A model generated the notes under the pieces. It was not told the origin of the DNA. It saw only the letters and a list, made by a program, of their open reading frames with translations, and searched no databases. A DNA stretch of 54,704 nucleotides from assembly GCF_900103585.1 (NCBI RefSeq), contig NZ_FNHV01000038.1:1-54704 (forward strand). The letters run 5' to 3'. This document shows positions 1 through 7,064 of this stretch, piece after piece. A program made the translations under genes and the position numbers. Within the stretch, counting starts at the first letter, position 1; every line of letters begins with the position of its first letter. The stretch is from Streptomyces sp. cf386. Lineage in GTDB: Bacteria > Actinomycetota > Actinomycetes > Streptomycetales > Streptomycetaceae.

Positions 1-276
1 GGTCGAGCGGTCCACACCGAACCAGCAGGCCAGCACGTCGTGAGTAGTGCCATGGCGCAGACTCACCAACGTGGCCAGCAGCCGGTCGACGAAGACGAGC
101 CTGTGCTTCGCCCCGGCACCTACAGCCCGCTGCCGCGATCGAGCCGTGAGCCGGGCCTGATGCTGCTCGTGCCACAACGGCCCGACCTCGGCGATCAGTT
201 CACCGATCACATCCGACGACAGCCCAGTGATCCGGTACTCCGCCACGATCAACTCACGCGCCCCAGCCCCCACCAT
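1..276 (-). CDS. IS5-type transposase, N-terminal part, cut by window edge
   Basis: The minus strand reads an open frame of 92 codons from an ATG at 276 to the left edge. The product contains LWHEQHQARL, GAGAKHRLVFVDRLLATLV and HDVLACWFGVDRST. This is the helix-turn-helix N-terminal region typical of actinobacterial IS5/DDE transposases. The catalytic DDE part lies outside the window. An in-frame ATG at 321 would add 15 residues, so the start is uncertain. I cannot see a terminal inverted repeat, so the element boundary between about 320 and 380 is undefined. Whether the gene is intact cannot be judged. It sits directly beside rutA, so an insertion may have cut off that gene's original upstream region. 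Confidence 0.75.
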   Translation of the reverse strand, partial: MVGAGARELIVAEYRITGLSSDVIGELIAEVGPLWHEQHQARLTARSRQRAVGAGAKHRLVFVDRLLATLVSLRHGTTHDVLACWFGVDRST

Positions 277-404
277 GCACAGCTCAACGAGCCACCTGGA
301 GGCTGAGCCACGGCCAACCATGCACGAGGTCGTTAGCATCACCCGGTACCACCCCCCGGACTCCGGCCCTCCGGCCCTGGCCCCCCGACCCGCTGAGGAG
401 CGGT

Positions 405-1472
405 ATGGACATCGGCGTATTCATCCCCATCGGCAACAACGGCTGGCTCATATCGAAGAGTTCACCGCAGTACATGCCCACCTTCGAGCTGAACAAGGCC
501 ATCGTGCAGAAGGCCGAGGAGCACGGTCTCGACTTCGCGCTGTCGATGATCAAACTCAAGGGGTTCGGCGGCGAGACGGAGTTCTGGGACCACTGCCTGG
601 AGTCGTTCACGCTGATGGCGGGCCTGGCCGCGGTCACGGACCGCATCAAGCTGTACGCGTCCACGCCGATCCTCGTCCTGCCCCCGGCCATCGTCGCCCG
701 GATGGCCACGACGGTCGACTCGATCGCCCCCGGCCGCTTCGGCATCAACATCGTCACCGGCTGGGCGCCCGGCGAGTACTCCCAGATGGGCCTGTGGCCC
801 GGCGACGAGCACTTCGGCAACCGCTATGACCGGGCCGTCGAGTACGTCACCGTGATGAAGGAGCTGTGGCGCGAGGGCGTCAGCGACTTCAAGGGTGAGT
901 TCTACGAGATGGACGACTGCGTGCTGTCGCCGCGCCCGGCGAACGGCCACATCGACATCGTCGCCGCGGGCCAGAGCAACACCGGCATGCGGTTCGCCGC
1001 CGAGCACGCCGACTACAACTTCATCCTGGGCAGCGGCGTCAACACCCCGCTCGCCTTCGCCGACACCACGGCGACGCTGGTGGACGCGGCACGCGAGACC
1101 GGGCGGGACGTCGGGGCGCTCTCCCTCTTCATGGTCATCGCCGACGAGACGGACGAAGCCGCCCAGGCCAAGTGGCGCGACTACCACGACAACGCCGACC
1201 ACGCGGCCCTCGCCTACATGGCGGGCGAGTCGGCCACCGACACCACCGCCGACGACTCCTCCACGGCCCGCACCATCGTGCTGCCCGAAGGCGCGGTGAA
1301 CTTCAACATGGGCACGCTCGTGGGGTCGTACGAGAGCGTCGCGCGGATGCTCGACGAGGTCGCCGAGGTCAACGGCACCAAGGGGATCATGCTGGTCTTC
1401 GACGACTTCCTGGCGGGCATCGAGAACTTCGGCACGCGCATCCAGCCGCTGATGAAGTGCCGGCGGGCATGA
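405..1472 (+). CDS. rutA: Pyrimidine monooxygenase RutA (flavin-dependent, LLM class)
   Basis: The product is 355 residues, close to the usual length of RutA (about 360). The N-terminus IGVFIPIGNNGWLIS, then QYMPTFELNKAIVQKAE, DFALSMIKLKGFGG, the TGW/MGLWPGD region and the C-terminal NMGTLVGSYESVARMLDEV are all strongly RutA-like. RutA is a luciferase-like FMNH2/O2-dependent enzyme that opens the uracil ring to ureidoacrylate, the first step of the Rut pathway. It needs reduced flavin from a partner reductase; the only candidate nearby is a decayed gene at 2143. GAGGAG at 395-400 is the ribosome binding site. The stop overlaps the next start as ATGA, so the two genes are probably translationally coupled. 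Confidence 0.9.
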   Translation: MDIGVFIPIGNNGWLISKSSPQYMPTFELNKAIVQKAEEHGLDFALSMIKLKGFGGETEFWDHCLESFTLMAGLAAVTDRIKLYASTPILVLPPAIVARMATTVDSIAPGRFGINIVTGWAPGEYSQMGLWPGDEHFGNRYDRAVEYVTVMKELWREGVSDFKGEFYEMDDCVLSPRPANGHIDIVAAGQSNTGMRFAAEHADYNFILGSGVNTPLAFADTTATLVDAARETGRDVGALSLFMVIADETDEAAQAKWRDYHDNADHAALAYMAGESATDTTADDSSTARTIVLPEGAVNFNMGTLVGSYESVARMLDEVAEVNGTKGIMLVFDDFLAGIENFGTRIQPLMKCRRA

Positions 1473-2146
1473 GTGGGTTACGGCGGCAGGCCGGGCGGGA
1501 GGAGTCGCGGGAGGAGTCGCAGGAGGGCGACTACGAGCGGGCCGGCTTGGACGGTCACCTCGCCCCCGGCACCTCCCCGGCCCTGCTCCTGGTGGACCCC
1601 GCCCGCGCCTACGTGGACCCCGAGTGCCCCCTGTACGCCGGGGTCGAACCGGCCGTGGAGGCGATGAAGGCGTTGCTGGCGGGCGCACGGCGAGCGCGGA
1701 TTCCCGTGGTCGTCACGCGTGTGCGGTTCCGGCCCGACGGCGGTGACGGCGGCGTCTTCTTCCGCAAGGTGCCGACGCTGCGGGTGTTCGCAGAGGGCAG
1801 TCCGTACGGCGACTTCATCGCCGGACTCGCCCCCGCCGAGGACGAGTTGACGGTCACGAAGCAGTACCCGAGCGCCTTCTTCGGCACGTCGCTGGCGGCG
1901 TACCTCACCGCCCACCGCATCGACACGCTCCTCATCGGCGGGCTGTCGACGAGCGGGTGCGTGCGCGCCACCGCGCTCGACGCGATGCAGCACGGGTTCG
2001 TCCCGGTCGTCGTGGAGGAGGCGGTCGGCGACCGGGATCCGGACGTGCACGCGGCGAACCTCTTCGACATCCGGCACAAGATCGGGGAGGTGTGGCCCAT
2101 GGAGCGGGCCATGGGCTATCTCGTGGGGGCGGGGGAGCGGCTTTGA
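1469..2146 (+). CDS. Isochorismatase-family cysteine hydrolase (likely amide hydrolase acting after RutA)
   Basis: This 225-residue protein overlaps rutA by 4 bp. It has the cysteine-hydrolase triad: Asp43 in LLLVDPARAY, Lys131 in VTKQYPSAFFGT and Cys164 in STSGCVRATALDA. The TSGCVRATA form is nearer to N-carbamoylsarcosine amidase/maleamate amidase than to canonical RutB, which has a TNVCVEST-type motif. Placed after RutA, it most probably hydrolyses the ureidoacrylate (carbamoyl) product, filling the RutB role; that is inference from context. Residues 1-30 are Glu/Arg-rich and look like a variable extension, so a later start cannot be excluded. RutC, RutD, RutE and RutG homologues are not present in the window. 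Confidence 0.8.
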   Translation: MSGLRRQAGREESREESQEGDYERAGLDGHLAPGTSPALLLVDPARAYVDPECPLYAGVEPAVEAMKALLAGARRARIPVVVTRVRFRPDGGDGGVFFRKVPTLRVFAEGSPYGDFIAGLAPAEDELTVTKQYPSAFFGTSLAAYLTAHRIDTLLIGGLSTSGCVRATALDAMQHGFVPVVVEEAVGDRDPDVHAANLFDIRHKIGEVWPMERAMGYLVGAGERL

Positions 2147-2352
2147 GAACAGCGGTGGTCGCGGGAAACCCGAAACCCGAAACCCGCCTCGGGCACCCTC
2201 GACGCGGGACGAGACTCGTGGAGGAACTCGCCGGACGGCCCCCGGACAGGGGCGTCGACGTGATCACGCTGGGTCCGGGGTTGCTCGGCCGGTGCGACGA
2301 GCGGGTGGCCGAGCCGTACGGTCTCTCGCGGCGGCGGAGGTGGTCGTCCTGA
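2143..2352 (+). pseudogene. Decayed NADPH-dependent FMN reductase (5' fragment with frameshifts)
   Basis: A frame beginning TTG at 2143 encodes RTAVVAGNPKP, the start of NADPH-dependent FMN reductases, and later VDVITLGPGLLG. The frame is then broken. Three tandem copies of AAACCCG (2166-2186) throw it off: one 7-bp unit too many moves the expected PASGTLDAG into another frame. A second change near 2200-2215 restores RLVEELAGRPPD. From about 2325 the expected LAAAEVVV lies in yet another frame, and the annotated frame stops at 2352. The flavin-binding core and C-terminus are missing. It overlaps the preceding stop and would have completed a RutA/hydrolase/reductase operon. That RutA now takes flavin from elsewhere is inferred. 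Confidence 0.7.
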
Positions 2353-2362
2353 GGGGCAGTGG

Positions 2363-2899
2363 TTATGCGACGGACGGGACCATCGGGGCGTACGTGGCGC
2401 GCTGGGGACCGGTGCCGAGGGCGTCGGCGGACAGGGCGGCGCGGGGCTGAACCGGGGCCGTCGCCTCCTTCTTCCGCTCGGCGAACACGAACAGCCGCAG
2501 GACCAGGAACCGGCCGATCCCGGCCAGCCCGGAGGCGGTGAGGTAGACGGCCTGCTCGCAGAGCAGCGAGGGCGACTGCTGGACCGCGTGGAGTATGAGC
2601 ATCGCGGCCGTCGTCACGAGGTAGGCGGCGATGGCCGAACCCGCCGACTGCAGATGCCGGCGCAGTCCCGCGCGGCGTCCGGTGCCGAAGGTGAACAGGG
2701 CGTGCAGCTCGGTGCACAGGAGGGTGGAGGCGACGGTGATCAGAGCGTTCGCCAGCGCCCAGGGCATCGCCGTGGCCAGCAGCGGCACGGCGGCCCCGGC
2801 GAGCAGCCCGACACCGCCGCCGCACACCACGAATCGGACGAAGGAGGAGAGGGCGCCAGGCTTCGACGGCATCGGCTTCGGCGGGAGCTGCGACTCCAT
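2363..2899 (-). CDS. GtrA-family membrane protein
   Basis: The product is 178 residues with about four hydrophobic segments: FVRFVVCGGGVGLLAGAAVPLL, ALANALITVASTLL, AAYLVTTAAMLIL and LTASGLAGIGRFLVLRLFVF. The pattern, including the final GIGRFLVLRLFVF, is that of the GtrA family (PF04138), thought to help flip or hold polyprenyl-phosphate sugars. The gene stands alone, convergent with the rut remnant, with no glycosyltransferase next to it; a separate GtrA domain is fused to a GT2 enzyme at 13306. GGAAGG lies upstream of the ATG. The charged C-terminal tail is not conserved-looking. Its substrate is unknown. Confidence 0.8.
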   Translation of the reverse strand: MESQLPPKPMPSKPGALSSFVRFVVCGGGVGLLAGAAVPLLATAMPWALANALITVASTLLCTELHALFTFGTGRRAGLRRHLQSAGSAIAAYLVTTAAMLILHAVQQSPSLLCEQAVYLTASGLAGIGRFLVLRLFVFAERKKEATAPVQPRAALSADALGTGPQRATYAPMVPSVA

Positions 2900-3107
2900 G
2901 GCGGTTTCCTTCCGGGCGGACCTGGACCTCTGACGGATCCACAGCTCACCCCGGCACGGCTTCAGCGGTGCCTCAGTCGAGCTTCAGCCGGGATCAACCG
3001 AGGTCAACGATTCCGTTGTCCGCGCGTGGAAACGATGGAGTGACCTGCCGGAAGGAAGGTGGGGCAGGCTCCACCACGGCTCCTGCACTGCGCCCTACTG
3101 AGCGCCC

Positions 3108-3947
3108 TCACGCCGCTCCCTCCTTGAACGCCCCCACGCTGCGCCCCGCCCACTCCGCGAACGGCCGCGCGGGCCGCCCGAGGACCTTCTCCACATCCGG
3201 GCTCACCCGCCGCAGCGCGGCCGACGGAGCCCCCAGCATGTCGAGGGTGCTCTCGACGACCGGCTCCGGCATGAACCCGAGCATGCGCTCCCGGGCCTCG
3301 GCGCGGCTCAGTTCGACGAACCGCACCGCCTCACCGAGCGCCTCACCGATCGCGGCCGTCTGCTGTCGGGGCGAGACGGGTGCCGGGCCGGTCAGCTCGT
3401 AGACCTCGCCGTAGTGCCCGGGCTCGCGCAGCGCCACGGCGGCGACCTCCGCGATGTCGGCCGGATCGACGGTCGGCAGGGCGACGTCGCCGAAGGGCGC
3501 GGCCACTTCCCGGCGTGTGCGGACCGTGTCGGCCCACTGGAGCGTGTTGGAGTGGAAGCCGCCGGGGCGCAGCATCGTCCACTTAAGTCCCGTTGCCTTG
3601 ACGGCTTCCTCCAGGAACGGGGGGTGGTCCCCGGTGCCGACGCCCTGGGACGACAGCAGCACCACACGGCGGACACCCGAGTCCCGTACGACGTCCAGAA
3701 CGGCACCGAGGTCACCGTCGGCCGCCATGAAGTCGCCGGACGTCAGGAGGAACAGGGCCCCCGCCCCGTCGAGCGCGGGCGCCAGGCGCTCGGGTTCGGT
3801 CAGGTCGGCCTGGTGGTGGCGGGTCCCCGCCGGCACATCCCGCGCGGAAATCCGGCGCGAGACGGCGGTCACCTGCTCGCCCGCGTCCACGAGGGCCCGT
3901 ACAAGTGGCCGTCCCACATTGCCCGTTGCTCCGGTCACCACGATCAT
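3108..3947 (-). CDS. NmrA/SDR-type NAD(P)H-binding oxidoreductase
   Basis: The 279-residue protein starts MIVVTGATGNVGRPLVRALV. This is an atypical-SDR Rossmann fold with the TGATGNVG nucleotide-binding loop at residues 5-12, followed by VTAVSRR, a likely NADP-type basic patch. The rest matches the NmrA/QOR2-like group (WTMLRPGGFHSN, VDPADIAEVAAVALREPGHYGEVYELTGP). There is no YxxxK pair in classical position, as expected for this group. It is divergent from an HxlR regulator at 4057. Such pairs usually respond to quinones or electrophiles, so a detoxifying reductase is a reasonable inference. The substrate is not visible in the sequence. Confidence 0.8.
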   Translation of the reverse strand: MIVVTGATGNVGRPLVRALVDAGEQVTAVSRRISARDVPAGTRHHQADLTEPERLAPALDGAGALFLLTSGDFMAADGDLGAVLDVVRDSGVRRVVLLSSQGVGTGDHPPFLEEAVKATGLKWTMLRPGGFHSNTLQWADTVRTRREVAAPFGDVALPTVDPADIAEVAAVALREPGHYGEVYELTGPAPVSPRQQTAAIGEALGEAVRFVELSRAEARERMLGFMPEPVVESTLDMLGAPSAALRRVSPDVEKVLGRPARPFAEWAGRSVGAFKEGAA

Positions 3948-3999
3948 CTTCGGTCTCCGTTCCGAGTTCGGATCTCATGCCTCGTCTCGTACGGCGACG

Positions 4000-4027
4000 C
4001 TACTGTTGTGGAGGTAGTAGGTACCTA
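4000..4027. promoter_or_regulatory. Candidate HxlR operator
   Basis: The 109-bp space between the divergent oxidoreductase and HxlR genes holds an inverted repeat, CTACT (4000-4004) and AGTAG (4016-4020). It runs into the perfect palindrome TAGGTACCTA (4018-4027). Dimeric HxlR regulators commonly bind such dyads between themselves and a divergent target. The assignment rests on position and symmetry only. Confidence 0.4.
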
Positions 4028-4056
4028 GAGGAAAGTATTGGCGAGCGGGGGCAGTT

Positions 4057-4467
4057 GTGACCGAGGACACAATGAAGCGGGTTCCGGGCGGGGTCGCTCC
4101 CGAGAACGCCTGCCCGATCGCCCCCGTCGTGGACATCGTCTTCAGCCGCTGGACCACCCCGATCCTGTGGGTGCTCCACGAGTACGGCCGTCAGCGCTTC
4201 GTCGAACTGGAGCGCCGTATCGCCACGATCACGCCGAAGGTGCTGACGCAGCGGCTGCGGCAGCTGGAGCGGGACGGGCTGGTCGTGCGCACCTATTTCC
4301 CCGAGGTCCCGCCGCGCGTGGAGTACGAGATCAGCGAACTGGGGCGCAGCCTGGCGCCGTTGTTCGCCGCGCTGTCCGAGTGGTCCGTCAATCTGGGCGA
4401 GGTCGAGCGGGCGCGGGTGGCGTACGACGCCCGGGAGGCCGGCCCCGGCCGGGGGCGCGGCCGTTGA
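4057..4467 (+). CDS. HxlR-family winged-helix transcriptional regulator
   Basis: The product is 136 residues. The HxlR domain (about 20-115) is recognised by CPIAPVVDIVFSRWTTPILWVLHEYGRQRFVELER, TPKVLTQRLRQLERDGLVVR and VPPRVEYEISELGRSL. Cys22 is in the N-terminal position that senses redox or electrophiles in many family members. It is divergent from the NmrA-like oxidoreductase and probably controls it and itself through the dyads at 4000-4027. A GTG at 4057 is used here; an ATG at 4072 in the same frame is possible. The C-terminus ends in an Arg/Gly tail that is probably dispensable. Confidence 0.85.
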   Translation: MTEDTMKRVPGGVAPENACPIAPVVDIVFSRWTTPILWVLHEYGRQRFVELERRIATITPKVLTQRLRQLERDGLVVRTYFPEVPPRVEYEISELGRSLAPLFAALSEWSVNLGEVERARVAYDAREAGPGRGRGR

Positions 4468-4516
4468 GCCTGCCGGCGAGGAGGGCGGCGTGGCGGGCGA
4501 TGGGTCGGACGGTGCG

Positions 4517-4993
4517 TCAGTCGGGGCGGCAGTGTTCTTCCAGGTAGCCCGCCGCCAGCGCGCTCGCGCGGGTGAACCAGTCGGTCAGGACGGCGACCTC
4601 GTCGGGTGAGTAGTCGGCGAAGAGGTCCATCAGGCGGGCGTAGTACGGCTCGTAGATCTCACGGATACGGGCCTCCGCATCCGGTCGCGCGGCCACGCGC
4701 ACACGGCGGCGGTCCGTCGGGTCGGGGCGGCGGGTGACGTAGCCCGCGCGTTCCAGGCGGTTGAGGATGCCGGTCACCGCGCCCGTGGTGACGTGGGCGC
4801 GTGCCGCCAGGTCGCCGGCCGTGAGCAGGTTCTCGCCGGCTTGCAGCACGTAGGCGAAGCAGGTGAGGTCCGTGACGTTGAGGCCGACCTGTGCGGCGAT
4901 CTCCTGCTGCCCGACCATCGCGGTCGCGATGAGGTCGTCCATCGCCGTCAGGGCCTGGGCCGGGGAGGCGGCGGGGCGAGGCTTGGCTTGCAT
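4517..4993 (-). CDS. MarR-family transcriptional regulator
   Basis: The 158-residue protein has the MarR winged helix: LTAGDLAARAHVTTGAVTGILNRLERAGYVTRRPDPTDRRRVRVA is the recognition helix and wing, with the diagnostic DPTDRR. N-terminal (GQQEIAAQVGLNVTDLTCF) and C-terminal helices form the dimer region. It is divergent from a small membrane protein gene at 5076 and is separated from it by an operator-like repeat, which suggests autoregulation and control of that gene. The effector ligand is not evident. Confidence 0.85.
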   Translation of the reverse strand: MQAKPRPAASPAQALTAMDDLIATAMVGQQEIAAQVGLNVTDLTCFAYVLQAGENLLTAGDLAARAHVTTGAVTGILNRLERAGYVTRRPDPTDRRRVRVAARPDAEARIREIYEPYYARLMDLFADYSPDEVAVLTDWFTRASALAAGYLEEHCRPD

Positions 4994-5011
4994 TCCAGAT
5001 TGCCTTAGTTC

Positions 5012-5050
5012 GTGAGAGATTTATGCGCTAAATTTCTTACAAGGTGAGAG
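5012..5050. promoter_or_regulatory. Candidate MarR operator with three half-sites
   Basis: GTGAGAGATTT (5012-5022) and AAATTTCTTAC (5030-5040) form an inverted repeat (9 of 11 positions) with a 7-bp spacer. A further half-site, GTGAGAG, follows at 5044-5050. This AT-richer block lies between the divergent marR-like gene and the gene at 5076, the expected place for a MarR operator overlapping both promoters. Confidence 0.5.
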
Positions 5051-5075
5051 GTCTTGGTCCGGAGGGAGCAGGTAC

Positions 5076-5450
5076 ATGAGCCAGTATGACGAGGGGCATA
5101 CGGTCGCAGGATGGACCGGAACCGCGATCGCGACCGTCGGTTCCGCCGTGCTGGGCGCGGGGATATGCATGGTTTCGGCGGTGTTCATCGCGGGCGGGAC
5201 CGGGATTCTGGCGGCGAGCGTCCTGGTCACCTGGGCGCTGCATCTCGCCGGGTGGGGCAAGCCGCCGGGCGTCCGGCCGCGCGGTGAGTGGCGGATGGGA
5301 GCGCGCGACCTGACCGCGCGGGACGGGCATCCGGACTGCTGGGGATGCCGGTTGGCGGGGCGTGGTCGGCGTACGGCGGGGGTGGTGGCGTCCGAGGTGG
5401 GTCCCGTGGGCGGGGAGCCCGAGCCCGCTGCCGCTGAGGCCGGGCGCTGA
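5076..5450 (+). CDS. Small membrane protein resembling the HGxxPAAW family
   Basis: The product is 124 residues. The N-terminus has EGHTVAGWTG, a variant of the HGxxPAAW signature of small actinobacterial membrane proteins. Two hydrophobic segments follow (about 11-35 and 37-58, ending VTWALHLAGWGKPPG). The C-terminal half is soluble and holds HPDCWGCRLAGRGRRT, with a CxxC pair. GGAGG precedes the ATG. It is divergent from a MarR regulator and shares its operator region. The molecular role of this family is unknown. The last 20 residues, rich in Pro/Glu/Ala, overlap the region upstream of the next gene. Confidence 0.6.
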   Translation: MSQYDEGHTVAGWTGTAIATVGSAVLGAGICMVSAVFIAGGTGILAASVLVTWALHLAGWGKPPGVRPRGEWRMGARDLTARDGHPDCWGCRLAGRGRRTAGVVASEVGPVGGEPEPAAAEAGR

Positions 5451-5508
5451 CGCGGGCGCCGTTGTCGCGGGCGCTGTTGTCAGTGGCAGCCCATACGCTC
5501 GAAGAGCG

Positions 5509-6387
5509 ATGGCACAGGCATGGAGATGCAAGGGGCTGCGCTGGTCGGCGAGCGGTCCCGAGCTGGCGTGGGGCGGTGGGCGGCGCTCGGCGCTGACCTG
5601 GGGGAAGCGGGTGGCCTTCGGGGTCGCGGAAGGGGGCGTGCGGACATGCGTGGGAGCGCGGAGGAACGCGTGTCCGGTGCGGGCGGTCGTGCCGGGGCGG
5701 AGCACAGGGGCGCGGTGCGAGGAGTGTGCGCGGCTGGACCGGGCGCACTCGGTGGCCGCCGACACGATCGCGGACGACCCGCGGCCGTATCACGTATATC
5801 TGGCGTGGTTCGGCCCCGGCATGACCAAGGTCGGCATCACCGCTCTTGAACGCGGCTCGGCACGGCTGTTGGAGCAGGGCGCGGTCTGCTTCAGCTGGCT
5901 GGGCGTCGGCCCGTTGATGGCGGCCCGGCGCACCGAGGAGCTGTTGCGCGCGGCGCTGCGGGTGCCGGACCGGATTCCGTACGGCGACAAGCGGGCGGTA
6001 CGGTCCGCGCTGCCGGAGTCGGCGGCGGAGCGGGCGGCCGAGGTGGCGGACCTGCACGCCCGGGCCGCGGCGCTCCCTGGCTGGCCCGAGTCGCTCGACC
6101 GCGAGCCCTGCCAACCGGTGGACCACGCGGGGGTGTTCGGCCTCGCGGACCTCCCGGCCGCTGTCGGTGAGGTGAGCGGGCTCGTCGCGGGCGGGGCGGT
6201 GAGCGGGCGGTTGGTGGCGGCTGCCGGGCCGGATCTGCATGTGGAGACGGGGGGCGGGGTGGTCGTGGTCGACACGCGGCTGATGACGGGGTGGGAACTG
6301 GTGCCGGTGGGTGAGGACAGTGAACTCACGCTTCCGGTACGGGAGTTCAAGAGCAAGGGCGCGGGGGTGCAGGACGAGTTGTTCTGA
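5509..6387 (+). CDS. DUF2797 domain protein
   Basis: The open frame reaches back to 5362, but ATG at 5509 (MAQAWRCKGLRW) fits the DUF2797 family start and gives 292 residues. A likely zinc site is formed by CVGARRNACPV and then CEECARLDR. The core YHVYLAWFGPGMTKVGITALERG and LGVGPLMAARRTEELL are diagnostic of DUF2797; they resemble a GIY-YIG-like fold, with YLAWFG and KVGIT. Function is unproven. The C-terminal 90 residues form a beta-rich appended domain. No operon partner is obvious, and 125 bp separate it from the next gene. Confidence 0.8.
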   Translation: MAQAWRCKGLRWSASGPELAWGGGRRSALTWGKRVAFGVAEGGVRTCVGARRNACPVRAVVPGRSTGARCEECARLDRAHSVAADTIADDPRPYHVYLAWFGPGMTKVGITALERGSARLLEQGAVCFSWLGVGPLMAARRTEELLRAALRVPDRIPYGDKRAVRSALPESAAERAAEVADLHARAAALPGWPESLDREPCQPVDHAGVFGLADLPAAVGEVSGLVAGGAVSGRLVAAAGPDLHVETGGGVVVVDTRLMTGWELVPVGEDSELTLPVREFKSKGAGVQDELF

Positions 6388-6512
6388 GCCGCGGTGAGCC
6401 GTGGTTGCGGTCGCTCGCCCGGGTCGAAATGGCGCCGGACAAAGGGCGTTTGAGCTGCGGTTTGTCATGTTAAGCTCACGCGGCGATCAAGCAGCTGAAG
6501 CGGGGGCACAGC

Positions 6513-6899
6513 ATGAGCAGCTCGGGCGGATACGACGTCCAGCGAAGCGGGATGAGCAGCGAGGCGGACAAGCTCGACCGTGCTGGTGATGACACCGGGA
6601 ACATCCGCACCGCCATCTCCGCACTCCCCTGCTACTCCTCGGACGCCCTCGGCGGCTCCGACAGCGGCCCGGCCTACACCCGCTTCGCCGCTGCCTGGCA
6701 GGCCGAGGCGAAGGTCCTGGAAGAGGCGCTGCACGAGCTCGCCGACAAGGTCCGCGTCTCCAGCCAGGCCTATGGCGGGGCCGAGCAGCAGGCCGTGGCC
6801 GGGCTGAGGTCGGCTGTCGCCGGCAGCGGCGCGGGGCCGACGCCGACACCGCCGCCGGCCGGGGGCGTGCCGGTGACGACGAGTTCTCCCTTCGGGTAG
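6513..6899 (+). CDS. EspC/WXG100-like putative type VII secretion protein
   Basis: The 128-residue protein is a predicted helical hairpin with a Pro-rich tail. Residues 14-38 and 55-86 are amphipathic helices, with FAAAWQAEAKVLEEALHELA in the second. This is followed by YGGAE at 87-91, matching the YxxxD/E export signal placed just after the hairpin of type VII (ESX) substrates. Residues 100-128 are Thr/Pro-rich. The length and layout fit EspC-like or WXG100-like ESX proteins. Its neighbour at 7065 carries a WxG segment and a peptidase-like domain, so it may be that protein's co-secreted helper. No ESX ATPase or membrane core is in the window, so export is inferred. Confidence 0.6.
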   Translation: MSSSGGYDVQRSGMSSEADKLDRAGDDTGNIRTAISALPCYSSDALGGSDSGPAYTRFAAAWQAEAKVLEEALHELADKVRVSSQAYGGAEQQAVAGLRSAVAGSGAGPTPTPPPAGGVPVTTSSPFG

Positions 6900-6900
6900 A

Positions 6901-6972
6901 CGCCGGATCCCACCGGATACCGCCGGATCCCACCGGATACCGCCGGACCCTTGGACCGCCGGATCCCACCGA
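6901..6972. repeat. Tandem 20-bp repeat between the EspC-like and peptidase genes
   Basis: CGCCGGATCCCACCGGATAC occurs twice in tandem at 6901-6920 and 6921-6940. It is followed by a truncated copy (6941-6950) and a 15-base partial copy at 6958-6972. The repeat starts 2 bp after the upstream stop codon. It runs into the extreme 5' end of the frame open from 6951, which is one reason to doubt the TTG start there. Confidence 0.85.
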
Positions 6973-7064
6973 GGCCGCCCGAGGCCTTCGCCGACCTGGA
7001 CGGCGTCGCTCTGACGTCGCCCGCCACTTTCCTGCCCACCGCACCGATGGGGTACCAGTCAGCC

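Noticed and set aside
6439..6480. Sigma-70 promoter before the EspC-like gene
   Set aside because: TTGAGC and CATGTT are too close together (11 bp) to form a credible -35/-10 pair.
6951..7064. TTG start at 6951 for the peptidase-like gene
   Set aside because: There is no ribosome binding site, and the first codons fall in the 20-bp repeat. Codon bias is good after about 6970, so 7047 or even a longer form cannot be fully excluded.
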